Shown: positions 15,558-23,385 of the stretch, piece by piece
Numbering within the stretch: position 1 is the first letter of the stretch
Layout: each line of letters begins with the position of its first letter
From: Halosimplex halophilum
Lineage (GTDB): Archaea; Halobacteriota; Halobacteria; Halobacteriales; Haloarculaceae
Reading direction: 5' to 3'
Assembly: GCF_004698125.1 (NCBI RefSeq)
Contig: NZ_ML214297.1
Span: 186,001 to 250,000, forward strand
Length of the DNA: 64,000 nt
Position numbers and translations under genes: made by a program
The notes under the pieces: generated by a model
Databases searched by the model: none
Seen by the model: only the letters and a program-made list of their open reading frames with translations
Told to the model about the DNA's origin: nothing

Positions 15558-16745
15558 ATGGTAGCAATCGCGACCGACGTCAACCGGCCGTACGTGCCCG
15601 CCGACGGGGCGACGCTGACGGCGACGGTCGACGTCGAACCGGGGACTGGGAGCGGGTCCCACGAGCGGCACATCCTCCTCTGTCTGGACACGAGCGGCTC
15701 GATGGACGGGGCGAAACTCGACCGGGCCCGGGAGGGCGCCTCGTGGGTGTTCGGGCTCCTCGAACCCGACGACTACGTGGGCATCGTCGCCTTCGACTCC
15801 GACGCGGAGGTCGTCATGCGTCCCCAGCGGTGGGGGGACACCAGCCGCGAGGACGCGATGCACCGCGTCGACCAGCTGGGCGCGGGCGGCGGCACCGACA
15901 TGTACGACGGGCTCGACTCGGCCCGGACCGCGCTGGACTCGCTCTCCTACCGCCCGGAGACCGACGACGCCGTCCGCCGGGTCCTGCTGCTGTCGGACGG
16001 CAAGGACAACTCCCACGAGCCCGCGGACTTCCGGGACCTCGCGAAGGACATCGACGAGTCGGGCATCCGGATCCTCTCGGCGGGCATCGGGACCGACTAC
16101 GACGAGGAGACGATCCGCACGCTCGGGACGACCGCCCGCGGCGAGTGGACCCACCTCGAGTCGCCCGGCGACATCGAATCGTTCTTCGGGGACGCCGTCG
16201 AGCAGGCCCAGTCCGTCGTCGCCACGGAGGCCAGCCTCGAACTCGACGCCGCGGCGGGCGTCGAGGTGAGCGAGGTCTACCGCGCGCTCCCCCAGGCCCA
16301 GGAGGTCGACGTGACCTGGTCGGGCAACACGGCGACGGTTCCGCTGCCGGACCTGGCCGAGCGGGAGGACCAGCGAGTGGTCCTGAAGGTCCACGCGCCC
16401 GGGCGCGAGGAACTCGGCGAGCACACGCTGGTCGACGTGACGCTGACGGCGTCGGGCCGGCGGGCGGACGACCGGATCGCCGTCGAGTACACCGACGACA
16501 ACGCCGCACTCGCCGAGCACAACGAGTCGGTGTCGCTCGACCACCGCCAGACGGTCGTGCGCACCGAACTCGGCAAGGGCAACGTCGAGGCGGCCGAGAC
16601 GGAGGTCGAGCGGATGACCCGGATCCACGGCGAGGACACCGCCGTCGTCGAGGAGGCGAAGCGACAGACCCGCCTCGTCGACGAGGGCGGCCGGAGCGAG
16701 CGCGAGAACGCGACCCGGATCGTCGACGACTCCCGGCTAGAATGA
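15558..16745 (+). CDS. von Willebrand factor A (vWA) domain protein
   Basis: 395 residues. An N-terminal beta strand region (1-35) precedes a vWA domain with an intact MIDAS: DTSGSMDGAK (D-x-S-x-S), a Thr in GGGTDMYDG and an Asp in LLLSDGKDNS. The C-terminal part (about 230-395) is a beta-rich domain followed by a charged helical stretch, an arrangement seen in YegL-like and Mg-dependent adaptor vWA proteins. No signal peptide, so cytoplasmic. The ATG at 15558 fits an A-rich TATA-like element around 15522-15534. Its stop overlaps the kinase start by ATGA, making it the first gene of the kinase-phosphatase cluster. Confidence 0.87.
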   Translation: MVAIATDVNRPYVPADGATLTATVDVEPGTGSGSHERHILLCLDTSGSMDGAKLDRAREGASWVFGLLEPDDYVGIVAFDSDAEVVMRPQRWGDTSREDAMHRVDQLGAGGGTDMYDGLDSARTALDSLSYRPETDDAVRRVLLLSDGKDNSHEPADFRDLAKDIDESGIRILSAGIGTDYDEETIRTLGTTARGEWTHLESPGDIESFFGDAVEQAQSVVATEASLELDAAAGVEVSEVYRALPQAQEVDVTWSGNTATVPLPDLAEREDQRVVLKVHAPGREELGEHTLVDVTLTASGRRADDRIAVEYTDDNAALAEHNESVSLDHRQTVVRTELGKGNVEAAETEVERMTRIHGEDTAVVEEAKRQTRLVDEGGRSERENATRIVDDSRLE

Positions 16746-17974
16746 CGGCCGCGCCGGCGGAGGGTGATCTGGTCGTCGGCCGCTACGAGGTCGGCGAGGT
16801 GGTCGGCGAGGGCGGGTTCGCGAAGGTGTTCGACGCCGTCGACACCGAGACCGGCGAGGCCGTCGCGCTCAAGTACCCCAACTACGAGGGCAGTCAGAAC
16901 GACCGCGACATCGTCAGGACCTACTTCGAGAAGGAGGCGGAGACGCTGGCGGCGATCCGGTCGGCCGGCGGCCACCCCAACATCATGTCGCTGCGCGAGG
17001 TCGCCGAGGACGACGACGGCACGTCGGTCCTCGCCGTGGAGCTGGTCGACGGCTACGAGCTCGACGACGCCATCCGGCGGACGGGGCCGCTCGACGACAT
17101 CGACGAGGTGCGCCAGATCGGGATCGACCTCTGCGACGCGATGAGCTTCCTCCACGAGAACGAGATCGTCTACCGCGACCTGAAGCCGGACAACGTGATG
17201 ATCACACACCGCGGGGGGACGGTGACGCCGGTGCTCATCGACTTCAACACGGCGACGGGGTTCGACTCGGGGGCCGAGGCCGCCGACCAGACGACCATCG
17301 TCGGCCCGTACAAGCCCCGCGAGGTCGCCGAGGCCGACGCGACCGAGACGCGCCAGGGCCCGTGGTCGGACGTCTACTCCGTCGGGAAGATCCTGCTGTA
17401 CCTGCTCAAGGGCACGGTCCCGCGGAAGGACGGCGTCGACCCGCGCGACTTCGGCGCCGACTGCGAGCCCTATCTCGCCGAGATCGTCGAGAAGGCGACC
17501 GCCGCCGACTACGAGGAGCGCTACCGGAACGCGACGGCGATGAAGCGGGTCCTCGAGGCGCGCGACCCGAGCCCGCCGCCGTCGGCGACGGTCCGCTACA
17601 TCCAGGAGGGGGAGACCTACACGGTCTACCCCGGCGACACGATCGGGCGGCGCTACGCCGAGGGGCCGCGCTCGTCGGTCGTGATCGAGGACGAGGAGGA
17701 GTACATCTCGACGGTGCAGGTGCAGTTCGACACCGACGACGACGGGGAGTGGTTCATCCGCGACCGGAGCCTCAACGGGACGTACGTCCAGACCGGCGGG
17801 GGCTGGCAGCGCGTGCTCAGCGAGACCGGACGCGAGCGGCTGGAACAGCGGGGCGAGGACGCGACCGACGCCGAGGGGAACGTGCCGCCGGAGCTGTACG
17901 GGCTGCGCGAGGGCGACCTGATCGCCCTCGTCCACCCGAGCTACGGCGTCACCTTCGAGTTCAGCACAGCATGA
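16742..17974 (+). CDS. Hanks-type Ser/Thr protein kinase with C-terminal FHA domain
   Basis: 410 residues. Kinase domain about 8-275: Gly loop GEGGFAKVF, VALKYPN lysine, a Glu in the C helix (EKEAETLAAI), catalytic loop VYRDLKPDNVMI and metal-binding LIDFNTATG, which has DFN instead of the usual DFG. The activation segment includes GPYKPREVAE and GPWSDVYSVGKIL. From about 285 a phosphothreonine-binding FHA domain follows, with IGRRYAEGPRSSVVI and the RSLNGTYV strand. No membrane segment. ATGA overlaps join it to the vWA gene upstream and the PP2C gene downstream, so kinase, phosphatase and vWA protein should be made together. Confidence 0.9.
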   Translation: MTAAPAEGDLVVGRYEVGEVVGEGGFAKVFDAVDTETGEAVALKYPNYEGSQNDRDIVRTYFEKEAETLAAIRSAGGHPNIMSLREVAEDDDGTSVLAVELVDGYELDDAIRRTGPLDDIDEVRQIGIDLCDAMSFLHENEIVYRDLKPDNVMITHRGGTVTPVLIDFNTATGFDSGAEAADQTTIVGPYKPREVAEADATETRQGPWSDVYSVGKILLYLLKGTVPRKDGVDPRDFGADCEPYLAEIVEKATAADYEERYRNATAMKRVLEARDPSPPPSATVRYIQEGETYTVYPGDTIGRRYAEGPRSSVVIEDEEEYISTVQVQFDTDDDGEWFIRDRSLNGTYVQTGGGWQRVLSETGRERLEQRGEDATDAEGNVPPELYGLREGDLIALVHPSYGVTFEFSTA

Positions 17975-19137
17975 CCATGGACTACGCGACACACTACGAC
18001 GTGGGGGACCGCAAGCGCGACGGGGGGATCAACGAGGACAGCGTCGCGGTCTCCGTGTTCGAACAGGGCCACCGCGAGGGCTTTCTCGGGTACGACCGCG
18101 AGGGGCCCGACGGTGCGGAATCGGACGACGACCGGACCGACGAGGGCGGCGGAGACGGGGCGGCCCCGACCGCCGAGGCCGCCGACGGCGAACCGGGCGA
18201 GGGTCGGCCCGACGGCGGCCCCGACAACCGGAGCGCGGCGGTGTTCGCCCTGGCCGACGGCGCCGGGGGACACGACGCCGGCGACGCCGCCTCCTACATC
18301 GCGACGACGGCCGTCTGTGAGCGCCTCGCGGGGACCGCCGTCCGGGCGGCGCGTAGCGAGCCCGAGGGGTTCGACGTGGCCGTCGACGAGCCGCTGGCGG
18401 CCCCGCCGCGGGCCGCCGATCTGGAGGCGGCGGTCGCCGAGGCGGTCGTCGCGGCCCACCGCGAGGTCCTCGAGTACGCCGCCGACGCGGGCGAGCAGGC
18501 CCACGCGACCGTCGTCGCCGGGGTCGTCGTCGGCGGCCGCTGTCACTACGGGTGGGTCGGCGACAGCCGCGCCTACGTCGTCAACGCCGCCCGCGAGGAG
18601 ATCCTGCCGCTCACCACGGACCACGCCGTCGTCCAGCGGCTCCGGGAGGCCGGCGAGATCGACGACGTGGAGGCGCTGGTCCACCCGCGGGGCAACGAGA
18701 TCACCCGCGCCGTCGGCGGGAGCGGCCGGGACGACCCCGAGACCGCCACCGTCGACGTGGAGACGGCGACGGTTCCGCTGTACCGGGAGGACGTGCTGCT
18801 GGTGACCAGCGACGGCCTGCTGGACGCCCAGACCGAGGCGGCGAAGCTCTACGAGTGGTACGTCGACGCCGGCCGCGACGAGGAGATGGCCGCGGTGGTC
18901 CGGGACCGCGCCGTCACCGACGACGAGATCCGCGAGGCGGTGCTGTCGTCGCCGTCACTCGCCGACGCGGCCGAGCGGCTGGTCGAGCTCGCCAACGAGC
19001 GCGGCGGCAAGGACAACTGCTCGACGGTCCTGTTGCACGACGGGACGCTCCCGCCGACGCCCGAGGACCCGCCCGCCCGCGGAGCGGGCGCCGGGCCGCC
19101 GGTCGAGGACCGCGAGACCCTCGTCGAACGCGACTGA
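17971..19137 (+). CDS. PP2C/PPM-family Ser/Thr protein phosphatase
   Basis: 388 residues. Metal-dependent phosphatase motifs in order: RDGGINEDS (about 17-25), FALADGAGGHDAGD (about 92-105), GWVGDSRAYVV, LVTSDGLLD and GGKDNCSTVLL. The metal-binding aspartates are all present. An acidic, Gly/Glu-rich insert (about 46-80) splits the first strands, and the last 30 residues are Pro-rich. It probably reverses the action of the FHA-kinase encoded directly upstream (ATGA overlap). A second ATG at 17977 is possible. Confidence 0.9.
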   Translation: MTMDYATHYDVGDRKRDGGINEDSVAVSVFEQGHREGFLGYDREGPDGAESDDDRTDEGGGDGAAPTAEAADGEPGEGRPDGGPDNRSAAVFALADGAGGHDAGDAASYIATTAVCERLAGTAVRAARSEPEGFDVAVDEPLAAPPRAADLEAAVAEAVVAAHREVLEYAADAGEQAHATVVAGVVVGGRCHYGWVGDSRAYVVNAAREEILPLTTDHAVVQRLREAGEIDDVEALVHPRGNEITRAVGGSGRDDPETATVDVETATVPLYREDVLLVTSDGLLDAQTEAAKLYEWYVDAGRDEEMAAVVRDRAVTDDEIREAVLSSPSLADAAERLVELANERGGKDNCSTVLLHDGTLPPTPEDPPARGAGAGPPVEDRETLVERD

Positions 19138-19249
19138 GCGGCGACGGCCGACCGGTCGGGGACCGGCCGCGTCGGGGGCGCCCACCGTCCGACGCGACGG
19201 CGGGGCCGGGGCAACTGTTTTGATGACCGGCCCGCATATCCCGACAGCT

Positions 19250-20623
19250 ATGTCACACGGCACGAGCGGGACGGTCGAGTGCCCCCTCTGCGGGGAGGCG
19301 TTCGACCCGACCGCTGCGGGGGGCTGGTGTACGAACTCCGACTGCGGGGAATGGCAGTACGAGGCGGCCGCGCCCGAGGGGACGGACGGGGACGCCGAAG
19401 CAACGGACGGCGAGGGCGACGCGGAAGCGACGGACGGCAGGGCCGACGCGGAGCCGTCCCGGGCCGGCGTATCCGACCCTGCGGGCGCCTCGTCCGAGAC
19501 GAACGCGGCCGACGAGCCCGACTCCGGCGGCGAAGCCGGTTCGGACAGCAACTCCGGCCCCGGCAGTGACCGCGACCCGGCCGGCGACGCCGACCGCGAC
19601 CGCCGGGCGGCCGCCGACTCGGAAGCGGCCGACCCGGCCGACGCGGCCGACGGCGTCGCGGCCGCCGAGGGCGGGGCCGGCGTCGGCGCGCCGGACGCCG
19701 ACGGGACGGAACGGGCCGACACCGGAGCCGGCGAGGGGACCGCGACCGACGGCGAAACGGGGGGCGACGCGCCGGCGGAACCCCGAACGACCGAGGCCGG
19801 CACCGACGACACCGGCGCCGACGGCGCGGCGGCCGACACGGACGAGGCGGCCGACCCCGATGGGGCAACCGACGCCGACGCGGACGGAGACGCCGGCGCC
19901 GACGAGGGGGTCGACCTCGCGTGTCCGAACTGCGGCGAGTCGGTCGGCGCCGAGGACAACTTCTGCGCCAGCTGCGGGGAGGACGTGTCGACGCTACAGG
20001 CGGGGCCCCTGACGGAGTGTCCCGCCTGCGATGCCGAAGTGGACCCGGAGGACAACTTCTGCGCGTCGTGCGGCGAGAACCTCCACACCCACCGCTCGGG
20101 CGGCGGGGGCGCCCCCGCTGAGGACGACGGCACGCAGGACGACGCCACGCGGGACGACACCACGCCGGACGACGCCGCAGAGGGAGCGGCGCCCGGCGGG
20201 ACGAGCGCAGGTGAGGCCGCGAGCGCCGGGGGCGACGACCGGACGGTCGACCGAGACGACCGGACCGGCGACGCGGGAGCGGGGGCGGCGACCGGGGACG
20301 CCGACTCGACGGCGGAGGGACGGGAGTCGCTGGTGCTGGTCGTGCGCAACCGCGAGGTTGAAGTGCGCGACGGGGATACCGTCGGGAGAATCATCCGCAG
20401 TATCGTGGTGAACACGGGCGGCGACGAGGAGGAGGCGAGACAGATCCACCGCGAGCACGTGGAGTTCGTCCGCGAGGGCGGCCGGTTCCACCTCGTCGCG
20501 CTCGGGCGGAACCCGACGGTCGTCAACGGGGAGTCGCTCGACGAGGGCGAGCGCGTCCCCGTCTCGCCGGGCGACCGGATCGAACTCTCCGGCGTCGCCT
20601 CGATGCGCGTCGAAGCCCCCTGA
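19250..20623 (+). CDS. Zinc-ribbon / low-complexity / FHA domain protein
   Basis: 457 residues in four parts: an N-terminal zinc ribbon (VECPLCGEAFD...CTNSDCGEW, about 9-36), a long acidic Ala/Asp/Glu/Gly linker (about 40-220), a double zinc ribbon (CPNCGESVGAEDNFCASCGE and CPACDAEVDPEDNFCASCGE, about 223-285), a second acidic linker, and a C-terminal FHA-like domain (about 362-457) with VGRIIRSIVV, HREHVEF and NPTVVNGESL. FHA domains bind phosphothreonine, so this is a plausible receiver for the cluster kinase. The ATG at 19250 fits a T-rich element GTTTTGATG about 30 nt upstream; the ATG at 19220 would fall inside it. Confidence 0.8.
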   Translation: MSHGTSGTVECPLCGEAFDPTAAGGWCTNSDCGEWQYEAAAPEGTDGDAEATDGEGDAEATDGRADAEPSRAGVSDPAGASSETNAADEPDSGGEAGSDSNSGPGSDRDPAGDADRDRRAAADSEAADPADAADGVAAAEGGAGVGAPDADGTERADTGAGEGTATDGETGGDAPAEPRTTEAGTDDTGADGAAADTDEAADPDGATDADADGDAGADEGVDLACPNCGESVGAEDNFCASCGEDVSTLQAGPLTECPACDAEVDPEDNFCASCGENLHTHRSGGGGAPAEDDGTQDDATRDDTTPDDAAEGAAPGGTSAGEAASAGGDDRTVDRDDRTGDAGAGAATGDADSTAEGRESLVLVVRNREVEVRDGDTVGRIIRSIVVNTGGDEEEARQIHREHVEFVREGGRFHLVALGRNPTVVNGESLDEGERVPVSPGDRIELSGVASMRVEAP

Positions 20624-20650
20624 CCCCGCGGCACGGTCCGACGAGCGAGC

Positions 20651-21880
20651 ATGGATACCAGAGACACGCGCCGTGAACTCGGCAGGTCCGTCCGCCTCCT
20701 CACCGACGAGGAGCGGTGGCTGTTCGTCGGACTGGTCGCCGGCGCCGCCGGCTACCTCATCTGGCTGGCCGGCACCGGCGTCGCCGTCTCCCAGGTCGCC
20801 GACGTGGCCGTCGGCGCCTACACCGTCGACCCCTGGTCGACCGAGGCGGCCGGCCTCGCCGCCGCCCTCGCCGTCCTCTGGGTTCTCCTCCCGTCGGCCG
20901 TCGCCGTCCGCTACGTCGTCCGCAACCTCACGAACCTGCGGGGCAACGTCGAGCAGTGTTACCGCTTCGACCGGCCGCTGGTCGCGCTCGTGCCGCCGCT
21001 GGGCCTGCTGGCCGTCGCCGTCGCGGTCGGCGCGGTCCGCGGCGCCGCCACGTGGTACGTGCTCGCGCTGCTCGCGGTCGCGAACACCCTCCTGCTCGTC
21101 CGGACCGTCGCCTACGGCTACCGCGTCTACTCCTTCTCGGCGCCGCGGCTGCTGCAGGCGCTCGTGTTCATCTCGGCGGTCGTCGCGACGACGGCGACCG
21201 TCTCGCGGGCCGCGTCGCTGGGCGGCCAGGCCGCGCTGGTCGAGGCGGCCGCCGCGCGCTACGGCGTCGGCGACCTGGTCTTCGGCGAGGTGACCCGCGC
21301 CGGGCTCACCGCGCCGCTGCTGCCGCTGGTCGCGGTCGCCACCCCGGCCGTCCTCGGGCTGGCGTACGTGTGGGTCCAGCTGTTCGCCAGCCTCCTCGTC
21401 CGGGTCCGCCGGCCGGACGTGCCCCGGTCGGCGATCCGGGCCGGCCAGCGCTACCCCCAGGTCGTCCAGCCCGGCACGACCGACCGCCTGGCGATGGGTA
21501 CTGCCTCGGGCAGCGGTACCGACGACGGGTCCGCCGATGGGGTTTCGGAGTCGAGCGACTCGGCCGGCGGGTCCGCCGGGGGTTCGACCGCCGGCAGTTC
21601 GACCGCCGAGGCCGAGTCGGGCGGCAGCGACCCGGCGAGCGACGAACCCGGGTCGTCCGGCTCGGACGGGGACGCCGTCGAATCCCCGGGGCAGACGCGG
21701 GTGTTCACGCCGCCGGAGGACGCCGACGACGTGAGTCCCGAGGCCGCATCGGGCGCGACCGGGGGGACGGGCGAGCCGACGGTGAAAAACGAGTTCTGTC
21801 CGATCTGCGGGGAGACCTACGCCGCCGACGCCGACCACTCGAACTGCCCGAACTGCAACGCGGTCCTCGACAGGGACTGA
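20651..21880 (+). CDS. Multi-pass membrane protein with C-terminal zinc ribbon
   Basis: 409 residues. Residues about 20-260 contain roughly six hydrophobic segments with short loops (for example LFVGLVAGAAGYLIWLAG near the N-terminus). A Ser/Gly/Asp-rich linker (about 280-375) leads to a zinc ribbon at the C-terminus, FCPICGETY...CPNCNAVLD. The domain order suggests a membrane anchor presenting a cytoplasmic zinc ribbon. It starts 27 nt after the FHA/zinc-ribbon gene and is likely the last member of the kinase-phosphatase cluster. Family not recognised. Confidence 0.75.
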   Translation: MDTRDTRRELGRSVRLLTDEERWLFVGLVAGAAGYLIWLAGTGVAVSQVADVAVGAYTVDPWSTEAAGLAAALAVLWVLLPSAVAVRYVVRNLTNLRGNVEQCYRFDRPLVALVPPLGLLAVAVAVGAVRGAATWYVLALLAVANTLLLVRTVAYGYRVYSFSAPRLLQALVFISAVVATTATVSRAASLGGQAALVEAAAARYGVGDLVFGEVTRAGLTAPLLPLVAVATPAVLGLAYVWVQLFASLLVRVRRPDVPRSAIRAGQRYPQVVQPGTTDRLAMGTASGSGTDDGSADGVSESSDSAGGSAGGSTAGSSTAEAESGGSDPASDEPGSSGSDGDAVESPGQTRVFTPPEDADDVSPEAASGATGGTGEPTVKNEFCPICGETYAADADHSNCPNCNAVLDRD

Positions 21881-21972
21881 GCCCTGCGGCGAGGGCGTCG
21901 GCCCCCGCCGTCCGGCCCGCGGGACCGCCGAACCATCGTGATTTTTCACCGTTCGCCCTGTGAGTCGGTGAC

Positions 21973-23358
21973 ATGGTCTCCCGACGCGAGTTCCTCCGGA
22001 CCGTCAGCTTGCCCGTCGCCGCGTCCCTCGCGGGCTGTGGACTGTTTTCAGTCGATTCGGGGACGGAGACGAGCACTCCCGACGCCGATTCCCCGACCGA
22101 AACCCCCGGCGCGACGACGCCGGGCAACGCTTCCGACGCGTCGACGGCGACGCTCACGCCGACGGCGACGCTCACGCCGACCGACACTCCGTCGACGGGA
22201 ACCCCCGGGACGACAGCGCCCGGCCCGAGGGGCACGGCGACCCCGAGCCCGACGCCCCCCGGGAGCGCGACCGACTCAGGACTCGCCGGCACCGCGGCGT
22301 TCACGCCGGCGTCCGGACCGGCCGCGAGCGACTTCGGGACGGCGGTCGCGCTCTCGGAGGGGGTCGCACTGGTCGACTCGGACGGGGAGTCGGTCGCCGT
22401 CTTCGAGTCGGGCGGGGACGGGTGGCGCCGGACGGCAACGCTGGCCCCCGAGGGGGACCCGGAGGCGTACTCCTACCTGCCGCTCTCGATAGCGCTCGAC
22501 GGCGACACGGCGTTTCTCGGCGGACTGGAACTCGGCGACGAGGGCGCGGTCGCCGTCGTCGAGCGGGTCGGCGACGAGTGGACCCGTCGCGCGCTGGTCG
22601 CGCCCGGGGCGTCGAGCGACGAGGAGTACTACAACTTCGGGCGGTCGGTCGCCCACGACGACGGGACGCTGGTCGTCGGCGCCGTCAACGAGCCGACGAC
22701 GATGGTCTCCTACAGGGGTCACGTCTTCGTCTTCGAGGGGTCGGGCGACGACTGGTCGCAGGTCGCGAGGTTCGGTACCGAACCGCACGACCTGTTCGGC
22801 CGGTCGGTCGCCGTCTCCGGCGGGACGCTCCTCGTCGGCGCCCCCGCTGCGGGCGAGGGCACGGAGTGGGACGGCACGGTGTTCGTCTACGAGCGCTCGG
22901 GCGACGAGTGGAGCCGGAAGACGACGCTCTCGGTCGAGGCCGAGGACGCGGGCTTCGGTCGACAGGTCGCGCTCGACGGCGACACCGCCGTCGTCGGCGC
23001 GCTCGAGGCGAGCGACCGCGGCCGGGTTCACGTCTTCGAGCGGACCGCCGACGGCTGGACCGAGCGCGCGGCGTTCCCGGCGCTCGGCGACGCCGACGGT
23101 ACGGAGGCCGCCGGAACCGTCTCGGTCGACGGGACCACCGCGCTCGTCGGACGGCCCCGCGACGACGGGGCGGGCGAGGCGCTCCGGCTCGAACGGACCG
23201 GCGACGGGTGGGAACGGACGGCCCGGCTCGTCGCTGACCGCCGCGACGCGGTAGATCGGTTCGGCGCCGCGGTCGCGCTCCACGGGGAGTCGGCACTGGT
23301 CGGCGCGCCGACGACTGACGACGACCGGCCGGGACGGGCCTACCGGTTCGATCTGTAG
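21973..23358 (+). CDS. Tat-exported lipoprotein with FG-GAP-like beta-propeller repeats
   Basis: 461 residues. The N-terminus has a twin-arginine motif (SRREFLRTVSL) and a lipobox (SLAGC, about residues 17-21), so it should be folded, exported by Tat and lipid-anchored on the cell surface. A Thr/Pro/Ser-rich spacer (about 30-100) is followed by about seven repeats of the form GTLLVGAP...G.VFVYER.GDEW, which resemble FG-GAP/integrin-like propeller blades. The ligand is unknown. It follows the kinase cluster by about 90 nt and may or may not belong to it. Confidence 0.8.
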   Translation: MVSRREFLRTVSLPVAASLAGCGLFSVDSGTETSTPDADSPTETPGATTPGNASDASTATLTPTATLTPTDTPSTGTPGTTAPGPRGTATPSPTPPGSATDSGLAGTAAFTPASGPAASDFGTAVALSEGVALVDSDGESVAVFESGGDGWRRTATLAPEGDPEAYSYLPLSIALDGDTAFLGGLELGDEGAVAVVERVGDEWTRRALVAPGASSDEEYYNFGRSVAHDDGTLVVGAVNEPTTMVSYRGHVFVFEGSGDDWSQVARFGTEPHDLFGRSVAVSGGTLLVGAPAAGEGTEWDGTVFVYERSGDEWSRKTTLSVEAEDAGFGRQVALDGDTAVVGALEASDRGRVHVFERTADGWTERAAFPALGDADGTEAAGTVSVDGTTALVGRPRDDGAGEALRLERTGDGWERTARLVADRRDAVDRFGAAVALHGESALVGAPTTDDDRPGRAYRFDL

Positions 23359-23385
23359 GGTCGGAGAGACGACGGGACCGATCAA

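Noticed and set aside
19994-21949. Long minus-strand open frame opposite the zinc-ribbon/FHA and membrane protein genes
   Set aside because: It is the complement of two convincing plus-strand genes; composition is Arg/Gly/Asp-rich without any motif. In GC-rich haloarchaeal DNA such shadows are common.
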